Source of the DNA: Bacteroidales bacterium
GTDB taxonomy: Bacteria; Bacteroidota; Bacteroidia; Bacteroidales; WCHB1-69
NCBI GenBank assembly: GCA_012838875.1
Contig: DUOL01000144.1
Coordinates: 1 to 27,389, forward strand
Direction: 5' to 3'
DNA length: 27,389 nucleotides
Below the pieces are notes generated by a model. The model saw only the letters and a program-made list of their open reading frames with translations. It did no database searches and was not told the DNA's origin. Below are positions 8,359 to 15,723 of the stretch, one piece after another (position 1 is the first letter of the stretch; the number at the start of each line of letters is the position of its first letter). A program made the position numbers and the translations under genes.

Positions 8359-8374
8359 GTAAGTTAAACTTACT
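8358..8374. promoter_or_regulatory. 17-bp palindrome, candidate operator of the cas promoter
   Basis: AGTAAGTTAAACTTACT has perfect 8-bp arms around one central base. It touches the -7 box and fills most of the space towards -33, where a dimeric repressor would block RNA polymerase. No regulator gene is visible in the window, so the binding protein is unknown. With a 1-nt loop it is not a useful terminator. Confidence 0.5.
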
Positions 8375-8445
8375 CCATTTTCAGAGGCTTCTTTTAAAAT
8401 AGTCAATTTTTGTTCTAAGATAAAATCTCTTTCCCTTAAAATTTG

Positions 8446-8518
8446 AGCGGTAAACGGGGCTCGAACCCGCGACCTAAAGCTTGGGAAGCTTTCACTCTAC
8501 CAACTGAGCTATTACCGC
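8446..8518 (-). tRNA. tRNA-Gly(CCC)
   Basis: This 73-nt sequence folds as a complete cloverleaf on the minus strand. The acceptor arms GCGGTAA and TTACCGC pair. The D arm is GCTC...GAGT. The anticodon stem AAAGC/GCTTT encloses loop TTCCCAA, giving anticodon CCC. The T arm is GCGGG-TTCGAGC-CCCGT. The discriminator is T, as expected for bacterial tRNA-Gly. CCA is not encoded. The gene sits 35 bp after the aminotransferase and immediately upstream of the cas promoter region. Confidence 0.95.
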
Positions 8519-8553
8519 TTTTTTTATGCTACAAAAATAAAAAATATTATCTA

Positions 8554-9879
8554 CTATTCAGCGTGATTTTTCTTAAAAAGTTTCAATCTTTCTTCTAATG
8601 CAGGAAACATGCTTTCCGGTACTAACGAGACACATGCACGAAGTCCTTCTTGTCGTTCACTGCCCGTAATAGCTAAACTAATGGCACTAATTCCGTAATA
8701 TAAAAACTCTTTTAACAACTCTTCGCCGGAAAGTCCCGGATAAGAAATGGTGAAGTAGAATCCGTCAGCTAAGGGTTTATTCTCATCTTTATCGTAAACG
8801 ATTTTAAAACCGTTGTCGACAAACATTTTTTTCATCGTAGCGGCTTTACGTTCATATATCCTAACGTCGTCCAAATAGTTGTACGTCCCTTCGTTGCACG
8901 CTTTTAATATGGCTGCTAAGGCATACTGCGCCGAGTGGGACGTGCCGGAACTCATCGCATAAACAGTACCGTAAATGATGGCTCGCCCAAATCTTGAAGT
9001 GCCAAAATAGGGTATTAAATCAGGAAAATCTCGCTGATAAAGTGCGTCAGAAAGCACTAACATACCAATACGCTCTCCCGCATAGCTGAATGCTTTGGAA
9101 CTTGAAATTAATAAAGCATAGTTACTGGTGTATTGTCCTACTGAAGGCTGGAAAGGTGCTTTTCCGGGTTTGGAAATGTCGTTGCGGAAATCCATGCCAA
9201 AATAGGCTAAGTCTTCAATAACACAAACATCATAGCGATTCGCAAGTTCTCCGATTGTTTGCAACTCTTTTTCGGTAAAACATATCCACGAAGGATTGTT
9301 AGGATTGGAATAGATAATGGAGTGTATGTTTCCTTTCTTCAGATAACTCTCCAATTTTTCTTTTAATTTTTCACCTCGATAGTTATAAACATCAAAGGTT
9401 TCAAATTTTAATCCTAAAACACGTTGTTGTTGTTTTTGAACAGGAAAGCCGGGGTCTATAAAGAGTGTCGTATCACGTTCTTTACGTGCCCGCGCTAAGG
9501 TCATAAAGGCTGCCATGCCGCCCATCATAGAACCGACCGTAGGAATGCAATTGTCGGCGGGAATGTCAAGATTAATGAAATTCTTAACAAAACGAGACAT
9601 CTCCGTTTTAAGTTCGGGAATCCCTTCAATATCGGGATAAAGAGAGGCACAGCCGTTTTGTAAGGCTTTTATTTGGGCATCAACGCCAATGGGCGCAGCC
9701 GGAAGTCCCGGAATCCCCATCTCCATGCGGACAAATTGCTCTCCGCTCGCCTCTTCAATTTGATTGATTAAACGTTTTACTTCTCTAATCGACGCTCTGC
9801 TAATCTCTTTGATTCCACTCTTTTCAACTATTTTGTCGACAATTTCTGCAGCAATAGGTGTTTTTGTTTCTATTTTCAT
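8554..9879 (-). CDS. PLP-dependent aminotransferase, class I/II
   Basis: This 441-residue cytosolic fold-type I aminotransferase would move an amino group between an amino acid and a 2-oxo acid through pyridoxal phosphate. The Schiff-base lysine is K262 in SSSKAFSYAGERIG. The IIYSNPNNPSWICF segment carries the cofactor-binding Asn of the NPNNP motif, and VIEDLAYFGMDF carries the conserved Asp-x-x-Tyr. The N-terminal part, with PGLPAAPIG and LYPDIEGIPELKTEM, is typical of the subgroup. Substrate specificity cannot be read from the sequence. It appears to be a single-gene unit with its own promoter, divergent from the S9 peptidase gene and followed by tRNA-Gly. Confidence 0.9.
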   Translation of the reverse strand: MKIETKTPIAAEIVDKIVEKSGIKEISRASIREVKRLINQIEEASGEQFVRMEMGIPGLPAAPIGVDAQIKALQNGCASLYPDIEGIPELKTEMSRFVKNFINLDIPADNCIPTVGSMMGGMAAFMTLARARKERDTTLFIDPGFPVQKQQQRVLGLKFETFDVYNYRGEKLKEKLESYLKKGNIHSIIYSNPNNPSWICFTEKELQTIGELANRYDVCVIEDLAYFGMDFRNDISKPGKAPFQPSVGQYTSNYALLISSSKAFSYAGERIGMLVLSDALYQRDFPDLIPYFGTSRFGRAIIYGTVYAMSSGTSHSAQYALAAILKACNEGTYNYLDDVRIYERKAATMKKMFVDNGFKIVYDKDENKPLADGFYFTISYPGLSGEELLKEFLYYGISAISLAITGSERQEGLRACVSLVPESMFPALEERLKLFKKNHAE

Positions 9880-9927
9880 ATATTTTAATTTTTTAGTTTT
9901 TTTTCACATTTGCAATTTTTGCGGCTA

Positions 9928-9935
9928 CAAACTTA
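9928..9935 (-). promoter_or_regulatory. Promoter -7 box for the aminotransferase gene
   Basis: The minus strand reads TAAGTTTG (consensus TAnnTTTG), 48 nt upstream of the ATG. No convincing -33 TTTG is seen. Confidence 0.45.
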
Positions 9936-9976
9936 CATTTTTTTCTTGAATAAAAAAAGTTTTCTTTAATATATTG

Positions 9977-9984
9977 TATCTTTG
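9977..9984 (+). promoter_or_regulatory. Promoter -7 box for the S9 peptidase gene
   Basis: TATCTTTG matches the Bacteroidota -7 consensus. It lies 14 nt before the ATG at 9999, so the leader would be very short. A TTG at 9946-9948 is too far upstream to be a good -33 element. Confidence 0.5.
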
Positions 9985-9998
9985 CAAAAAAAATTTTT

Positions 9999-12086
9999 AT
10001 GAAAAAAAGTATTCTTTTCGTATCCGTTTTATCAATTCTTTTAATAACCTCTTGTACATCAATGAAAGAGAAAAAAGAGCAAATTATCAGTCGGGAAAAT
10101 AGAGAAGTTCCTGATTTTTCAAAAGGTATTTTAACAGAAGAAATCCTTTGGTATTTTGGTCGAGTTACGACACCCAAATTGTCGCCTGACGGGCAACAAC
10201 TTTTGTTTGGTGTTAAGTACTTCGATTATCACGCTAATAAAGGCAATCTTGAGTTGTATACGATGCCTATTACCGGCGGAGAACCTATAAAAATTACAAC
10301 TACCGCACAAGACGAAATAGAGGCAATTTGGCGTCCTGACGGGAAGAAAATTGCTTATTTATTCCCCGATAAAGAAGGTGTTTTGCAAATTTGGGAATCC
10401 AATCCGGACGGGAAAGAGCTAAAGCAAATTTCACACGAAAAGAGTGATATTACTGCTTTTTCATATTCACCGACTCAATCGCACATTGTGTACAGTCAAA
10501 ATGTACGATTAGACCCAACCATTGCCGAACGCTATCCCGACTTACCGGAAGCAAATGCAAAAATTTACGATGATTTAATGTATCGCCATTGGAATAGCTG
10601 GGCAGACGGCACTTACAGTCATCTCTTTGTAGCACCGTACCCTTCATTGGAAAATCCCGTTGATTTATTGAAAGGAGAGAAATTTCAAGCTCCGCTGCCG
10701 CCTTTTGGCGGAATGGAGCAAGTAGCGTGGAGTCCGGACGGCGAAAAACTTGCATACTGTTGTAAACAAAGTTTTGGAAAAACTTTCGCTGAAAGTACAA
10801 ATAGCGATATTTTTATTTATGATTTAAAAACGGGAAATACTACAAACATTTCGTCTTTTAACCTCGGCTATGATTTAGACCCTGTTTTTTCACCGAATGG
10901 AAACTATATTGCATGGCTAAGCATGGAAAAACCCGGCTTTGAATCAGATAAAAAGCGAATTATCATTCACGACTTTAACTCTGAAACAACGGTTGATTAT
11001 AGTACGACTTTCGACTACAGCGCCGAAAATTTAGTGTGGAACGACAAAAGCAATACGCTCTATTTTTTAAGTACTATTGCTGCAACAAATCAAATATTTG
11101 AACTTAACCTCGACTTAAAAAGAATTACATTATTAACTCAAGGGGACCACGACTACAATTCCCTACTTTTTGCTAAGGATAGATTGATAACAACCAAGAC
11201 GACCCACGCTTTCCCTACGGAAATCTTCTCCATCTCTTTGCAAGACAATAAAGAAACGCAGTTGACATTCACAAATCAACCTATTCTTGACAAAATAACG
11301 ATGGGAAAAACCGAAAAAAAGATAGTTAAAACGACCGATGGAAAAGATATGTTGGTATGGGTAATTTATCCGCCCCATTTCGATTCTACCAAAAAATATC
11401 CTACGCTACTGTACTGTCAAGGCGGACCGCAACAAGCCGTTAGTCACTTTTTCTCTTATCGTTGGAATTTTCAGATGATGGCAGCGCACGACTACATTAT
11501 TGTAGCACCTAACCGAAGAGGCTTGCCGGGATTCGGCACGGAATGGAATGCTCAAATAAGCGGTGATTATGGCGGACAGAATATGAAGGATTATCTTTCG
11601 GCAATCGACGCAATGACCAATGAACCTTACGTAGATAAAGAGAGATTAGGAGCGGTCGGAGCAAGTTACGGAGGATATTCAATATATTGGTTGGCGGGCA
11701 ATCATCAAAAGCGATTTAAAGCTTTTATCGCACATTGCGGAATGTTTAATTTTGAAAGTTGGTACGGAACTACGGAAGAGCTTTTCTTTGCCAATCACGA
11801 TATCGAAGGCAACTACTGGCAAACTCCCAAGCCGAAAAGCTATCAGTTTTCACCGCACCTTTTTGTTGGTAATTGGGACACCCCTATTTTGGTTATTCAT
11901 GGAAGTAATGACTTTAGAATTCCGTACACGGAAGGGATGCAGGCTTTTAATGCCGCACAGATGCAAGGAATTCCAAGCAGATTTTTATTCTTCCCTGAAG
12001 AAGACCATTTCGTAACAAAACCGCAAAACGCCATTTTATGGCAACGCGAATTTTTTAGATTCTTAGACGAATGGTTGAAAAAATAA
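9999..12086 (+). CDS. S9 family (prolyl oligopeptidase/DPP-like) peptidase, lipoprotein
   Basis: This 695-residue exported serine peptidase has a lipoprotein signal at residues 1-19: a Lys start, a hydrophobic stretch and an ITSC lipobox with Cys19. Residues about 45-430 form a WD40/beta-propeller domain with repeated LSPDG, WRPDG, WSPDG and FSPNG turns. The C-terminal alpha/beta hydrolase domain has the triad S556 (GASYGGYS), D638 (HGSNDFRIPY) and H670 (EEDHFV). Family members cleave peptides behind proline or related residues, and in this phylum they serve peptide uptake. The propeller restricts substrates to short peptides. Anchoring in the cell envelope is inferred from the lipobox. Its end overlaps the next gene by 16 bp. 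Confidence 0.93.
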   Translation: MKKSILFVSVLSILLITSCTSMKEKKEQIISRENREVPDFSKGILTEEILWYFGRVTTPKLSPDGQQLLFGVKYFDYHANKGNLELYTMPITGGEPIKITTTAQDEIEAIWRPDGKKIAYLFPDKEGVLQIWESNPDGKELKQISHEKSDITAFSYSPTQSHIVYSQNVRLDPTIAERYPDLPEANAKIYDDLMYRHWNSWADGTYSHLFVAPYPSLENPVDLLKGEKFQAPLPPFGGMEQVAWSPDGEKLAYCCKQSFGKTFAESTNSDIFIYDLKTGNTTNISSFNLGYDLDPVFSPNGNYIAWLSMEKPGFESDKKRIIIHDFNSETTVDYSTTFDYSAENLVWNDKSNTLYFLSTIAATNQIFELNLDLKRITLLTQGDHDYNSLLFAKDRLITTKTTHAFPTEIFSISLQDNKETQLTFTNQPILDKITMGKTEKKIVKTTDGKDMLVWVIYPPHFDSTKKYPTLLYCQGGPQQAVSHFFSYRWNFQMMAAHDYIIVAPNRRGLPGFGTEWNAQISGDYGGQNMKDYLSAIDAMTNEPYVDKERLGAVGASYGGYSIYWLAGNHQKRFKAFIAHCGMFNFESWYGTTEELFFANHDIEGNYWQTPKPKSYQFSPHLFVGNWDTPILVIHGSNDFRIPYTEGMQAFNAAQMQGIPSRFLFFPEEDHFVTKPQNAILWQREFFRFLDEWLKK

Positions 12087-13201
12087 AGGCACTTTTTTCA
12101 AAAATAAAAGAGATCATCGATTGGAAAATAATCGACTCTTATATTTTGAAAAAATTTCTTAGCTCCTTTCTACTAGCAATAGCACTTTTAATGGCTATTG
12201 TGGTAGTTTTTGACTTATCGGACAATTTAAGTCGTTTTCTATCAAATAATGCTCCGTTAAAAGCGATAATTTTTCAACGTTATTTTAACTTTATTCCCAT
12301 TTTTGCCAATTTATTTACCAATTTATTCACTTTCATCTCCGTTATTTGGTTTACATCTAAGCTATCAAGTCAAAATGAGATTATCTCCATTTTCAATGGC
12401 GGCGTAACTTTTTCTCGTTTTATAAGACCTTATTTGGTCGGTGCTTGCATTATTGCCTTAGCCTCATTTCTTCTTGCCAATTTTTTCATTCCTCAAGCGA
12501 ATGCAAATCTTGAAAAATTTAATGAAAATTATTTGAGACGAAAAAGAGATATTTCAAAATTTGATATTCATATTAAAGCTGATGATAAAACTTATATTTA
12601 CGTAGAACGCTGGAAAAAAATGTCGCTTTCGGGGGAGAATTTTACGTATGAAGTTTTGGGTTCAACTTACACCCCCTATAAATTAAAAGCATCTGAAATA
12701 CAATACAATATAGATAGTAAGAAGTGGACATTGACAGATTATACGATTCGTAAAATCACTTCTGACGGAACAGAAATTATCAGAACGGGGAAAACTCTTG
12801 ATACGGTTTTAAATTTTCACTATTCGGAGTTCAATAAAACTGTCTCGTCTGCAGATGTAATGTCTTTTAAAGCATTACGGAAATTCATTGATGACGAGAA
12901 AAAAAAGGGGTCAAGTTTAGTGAAGTATTATGAAATTGAAAAGCATAAGCGGACGACGATTCCTGTTGGAACTATTATTATGACTTTGCTCGGTTTGAGT
13001 GTTGCTTCAAGAAAGGCACAGCGGGGTGTCGGCGTGCATATTTTTATAGGGTTGGCGTTGTCGTTTCTCTTTATTTTTTTCCAACAAGTTTCCAATACTT
13101 TCGCCATTTCGGGCAATCTTTCGCCTTTGATGGCCTCTTGGTTACCTAATATTATTTATCTGGTAATCTGCATTTTCATGTTACGTTTTGCCCAAAAATA
13201 A
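12071..13201 (+). CDS. LptF/LptG family permease (YjgP/YjgQ)
   Basis: This is a 376-residue inner-membrane subunit of the LptBFG exporter, which pulls lipopolysaccharide out of the inner membrane. It has the family layout. Three N-terminal membrane segments lie at about residues 28-50, 70-92 and 117-140. A periplasmic beta-jellyroll domain follows (about 141-290), and the last three membrane segments are near 295-315, 322-345 and 350-373. The coupling region LSSQNEIISIFNGG after the second segment matches family members. Paralogues LptF and LptG are hard to tell apart by eye, so no symbol is given. The start at 12071 overlaps the peptidase gene by 16 bp, suggesting coupled translation. Confidence 0.9.
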   Translation: MVEKIKALFSKIKEIIDWKIIDSYILKKFLSSFLLAIALLMAIVVVFDLSDNLSRFLSNNAPLKAIIFQRYFNFIPIFANLFTNLFTFISVIWFTSKLSSQNEIISIFNGGVTFSRFIRPYLVGACIIALASFLLANFFIPQANANLEKFNENYLRRKRDISKFDIHIKADDKTYIYVERWKKMSLSGENFTYEVLGSTYTPYKLKASEIQYNIDSKKWTLTDYTIRKITSDGTEIIRTGKTLDTVLNFHYSEFNKTVSSADVMSFKALRKFIDDEKKKGSSLVKYYEIEKHKRTTIPVGTIIMTLLGLSVASRKAQRGVGVHIFIGLALSFLFIFFQQVSNTFAISGNLSPLMASWLPNIIYLVICIFMLRFAQK

Positions 13202-13220
13202 TTTTATTTTAATTTTTATT

Positions 13221-13410
13221 AGGGCGTGTCCCCTCGCTACGCTCGGGGTCGGTCTCCGCCTACAAGTCCGCAGGAAGGAGCTATGAATAGCATAGTCGAA
13301 AAAGGAGCTTCTAAAGGCGCTCTTTTTCTCCTTGCTCTTCAAAGCTCCTTCCTTTGCGGGCTATACGGCTGCGCCCTCACGCAACCAACTTGTTCGTGCA
13401 GAGCCATTTA
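13221..13410 (+). repeat. GC-rich structured dispersed repeat, copy A
   Basis: This 190-bp element begins AGGGCGTGTCCC and ends AGAGCCATTTA. It shares both ends with copies B (15317-15511, opposite strand) and C (from 27227), but its middle has a different sequence. The middle still folds into a long hairpin, for example AGGAAGGAGCT pairing with AGCTCCTTCCT. It lies 20 bp after the LptF/G gene, so it could also act as a transcription end. No protein is convincingly encoded. Confidence 0.85.
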
Positions 13411-13430
13411 ACTCCAAAATGGAGAGCGGG

Positions 13431-13843
13431 AAATGAACCCCGAAGGGGTGATATGATTGTAGTAAAATGAACGCATAAAGTATAGTGAACCCCGAAGGGG
13501 TGACATAATTAATACAATCATTTGAATAAATACTTTTCATTGTATTCTATCTCGAATTTAGTAAGAAGGTCAAAATATTCTTCTTTATTTTTAGTACCTT
13601 TTTGTGCTTATTTTCAGATTGGTGAATTGGATAATTTCGTTATATTTTTTTAATTATCACTTCTTTGCGAATGCCTTTTGCAAGATGTAATTTTATAACA
13701 GGTTGAAAAGTAATATTATTTTCTGAAATATTGCTTTTCATTTTGGATTCATTTCTTAATTTTTATCATGTCACCCCTTCGGGGTTCTCTAAATTTTGGC
13801 GTGCCTTTTTGCTACAATCATATCACCCCTTCGGGGTTCATTT
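13431..13843. mobile_element. 413-bp element with 32-bp terminal inverted repeats (MITE/REP-like)
   Basis: The outer ends 13431-13462 and 13812-13843 are perfect inverted repeats of 32 bp, each containing the hairpin CCCCGAAGGGG. A second copy of the 20-bp core GAACCCCGAAGGGGTGAYAT lies inside each end, at 13487-13506 and inverted at 13768-13787, so the four cores run in two pairs facing each other. A decayed ORF occupies the centre. I see no transposase and no clear target duplication, so mobilisation would have to be in trans. Confidence 0.65.
13518..13741 (-). pseudogene. Decayed ORF inside the inverted-repeat element
   Basis: One frame gives 33 codons from the ATG at 13741 (start MKSNISENN) and stops at 13640. 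A second frame then gives AQKGTKNKEEYFDLLTKFEI and on to a stop at 13518. The second piece has a protein-like composition, so the two look like remains of one gene broken by a frameshift. No family is recognised, and chance open frames cannot be excluded. Confidence 0.3.
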
Positions 13844-13958
13844 TTTATTTTTAACTTGCTGAGCGATAAGATTTTATAAAAAAATCTTTGATTCTGTATC
13901 GTAAAACAAATAGATATAGATGGCTTTAGAGAACAGTATATAGCCAAAATAGTGCAAA
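13844..13958. other. Short gene-free stretch, nothing recognised
   Basis: This AT-rich sequence lies between the inverted-repeat element and the end of the next gene. I see no repeat, promoter box or hairpin of note. Together with copy A and the element it completes the gene-poor interval 13202-13958. Confidence 0.6.
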
Positions 13959-14600
13959 TCAATTCTCTGATATGGTCATTTTTAGATAATTAGTATTATT
14001 ACTATTGAATTTCTGTACAAAAAGAACCGTTTTGTTGTTTATCCATTTTATACTGTCTGGGATCCAGTTTCCAATATTGTATTCTGTTATTAATTTGATT
14101 TGATTGTTTGCTATTTTATAAACTTCAATAGTATTTTGGAAAGGGTCGTAATTAATAGTTTTAGACGCTACAAAAATAAACTTGCAATCTGGAGAAAAAA
14201 TTATTTCTCCTAAAAGTTCGGTTATACTTCCAGACTCTTGATTAATAATTAAATTAGTAGTGATTTCATAATATCTAACTTCAAAACATAAAAAATTAGC
14301 TACAGAAAATTGGTAGGTGTATTTAGTAAAAGCGGGGTCTTCTTCGTCAAATTTATCTTGTAAAATTATGGTTTTATTTTCAAGATTTAACACATACAAG
14401 CTATCTCTCTTTTGAATTTCTTTGTCAACATTATACACAAAGGAATAATTTTTGTGAGAAACAAAATCTTTTTCTGAAGTTAATTCAAAAGTAATAAGGG
14501 TATTATTAATTAATCCAAAATCTGCCATAATTGGGTCGTTTTGAGAATATCCCCAAAATGTCATAAGCAATATAATACTTAATATTATTTTCTTTTTCAT
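13959..14600 (-). CDS. Exported protein of unknown function, possible immunity partner of Rhs toxin
   Basis: This 213-residue protein has a type I signal peptide (about residues 1-19, a hydrophobic core followed by FWGYSQ). I do not recognise a family. The mature part is strand-rich, with FSPDCKFIFVAS and SIKWINNKTVLFVQK segments that resemble beta-propeller blades, though at this length a full propeller is impossible. Its ATG overlaps the stop of the upstream Rhs toxin remnant by 4 bp (ATGA), the arrangement expected for a toxin gene and its immunity gene. The immunity role is inferred from position only. The frame is intact although the toxin gene is broken. Confidence 0.6.
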   Translation of the reverse strand: MKKKIILSIILLMTFWGYSQNDPIMADFGLINNTLITFELTSEKDFVSHKNYSFVYNVDKEIQKRDSLYVLNLENKTIILQDKFDEEDPAFTKYTYQFSVANFLCFEVRYYEITTNLIINQESGSITELLGEIIFSPDCKFIFVASKTINYDPFQNTIEVYKIANNQIKLITEYNIGNWIPDSIKWINNKTVLFVQKFNSNNTNYLKMTISEN

Positions 14601-15156
14601 TTTTTTATTTCATTTATTATATCCTTATTAAATTGTTGTAAATGTATATGATTTTTATGGTGGAATTTACCTTTTCCATCCACAAAATGTGTGTTTTTTA
14701 ATGCAGGTCCATTTCCTACAGCATTTTCCGTTAATATGCTAAATTTACTATTGGGATTATTAAAATCAAATTTCGCCAATGAATTTACTAGTTTTTGACT
14801 GTTTGTTTTATCAAAATTTTTGTCTTGCGAATATTTAACTTGCTCATAAAAATCCGTTTTTTCTGACAATTTAACCAGATTATTTGTTTTGTCATAGGTC
14901 CCTAAATCTTTTTTTGTTCCATCTGAGTTTATATAAGTGTATAAATTTGTCTTATCGTCTGTACGAGCGACATTAATTGGGCTTTATGATTAACAACACT
15001 AATCTCGTAATCATCTTTCCTATTTGGGGCTACTCTATTCATAGGATTGTTTGAGCAATAATGATAGGGTGTTAAGTTCGGGTATTTATCGCTTAGCGAG
15101 GCTACGCTATGCAAGATGCTTAGGTCGGGGTGGTAGAAGTAACGCAACGTTTCCAT
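14597..15156 (-). pseudogene. Rhs/YD-repeat protein C-terminal remnant with toxin tail, frameshifted
   Basis: Codons from about 15156 encode the end of an Rhs core: LRYFYHPDLSILHSV, then DKYPNLTPYHYCSNNPMNRV and DDYEIS. The frame then runs into a stop at 14929. Shifting by one base near 14976, where TTAATG probably was TTAAATG, restores a continuous reading into NVARTDDKTNLYTYIN and on to 14597. The tail ends with a histidine-rich GKFHHKNHIH segment, as in a C-terminal nuclease-like toxin module; the exact toxin family is not recognised. The whole N-terminal shell is missing. This is therefore a displaced C-terminal cassette that is also frameshifted, unlikely to make a working toxin. Confidence 0.75.
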
Positions 15157-15222
15157 AATCTTTGAGGATTGATATGGCAAAGGTAAATAAAAAAATGAAA
15201 GAATATGCTCATAATTAAACAA

Positions 15223-15316
15223 TTCTCATTCTTTAATTTTTATCATGTTACTCCTTCGGGGTTAGTTTTGAATTTTTAGCTTTCATCTTTTCACTTTCCG
15301 CTTTCCATTTTTAACT
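15223..15316. repeat. Gene-free stretch with one decayed REP-like core
   Basis: At 15243-15262 a degraded copy of the REP-like core (ATCATGTTACTCCTTCGGGG) is recognisable in the same orientation as the right-hand cores of the 413-bp element. It has a broken hairpin arm (ACTCC instead of ACCCC). Nothing else is seen in the stretch. Confidence 0.5.
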
Positions 15317-15511
15317 TAAATGGCTCTGTCCGAGCAAGTTGGCGTGCGTGAGGGCGCAGGTGGAAAGCCCGCAAGGGCGGAAGCCGCTGGGGACGCGGCG
15401 GCAAAAAAGCGACTTTAGAAGCTCTTTTTGCCGCTTTGCGTCCCCACGGCTTGTGCCCGCGGACTTGGAACCGAAGACCGACCCGTGAGCGTTAGCGAAC
15501 GGGGCACGCCC
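15317..15511 (-). repeat. GC-rich structured dispersed repeat, copy B
   Basis: This is a full-length copy of about 195 bp in the opposite orientation to copy A. Read on the minus strand it starts GGGCGTGCCCCGTTCGC and ends AGAGCCATTTA. Its core hairpin pairs GGGGACGC with GCGTCCCC, and further in GCGGCAAAAA with TTTTTTGCCGC. It is nearly identical to copy C through the core, whereas copy A uses other bases to make the same kind of stem. Confidence 0.85.
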
Positions 15512-15723
15512 AAAAGAAAATTAAAAATTAGAAATTGTAAATGAAAAATAGAGAGAAAAATTGATGCTGTTTTGCAATTTCAAAATAGATTATTCATAAT
15601 TTCCCGAACTTGTACCTTTTAGTGCGGTTAAAAGCGGAAAATAAAATCATAACCGATTGAAAATCTACGGTTTATTTTGTGATAGGAAAGAGTAAAAGTG
15701 AGAAAAAGAGGCAGTTTACGGTC
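15512..15723. other. Gene-free stretch, nothing recognised
   Basis: This AT-rich sequence between repeat copy B and the end of the LeuCD-like gene holds no clear hairpin, promoter box or ORF. With the two preceding repeat entries it covers the 500-bp gene-free interval 15223-15723. Confidence 0.6.

Noticed and set aside
13226..13411. 61-codon ORF inside repeat copy A
   Set aside because: The reading frame is not kept in copies B and C, whose core sequence differs, so it is a by-product of the repeat.
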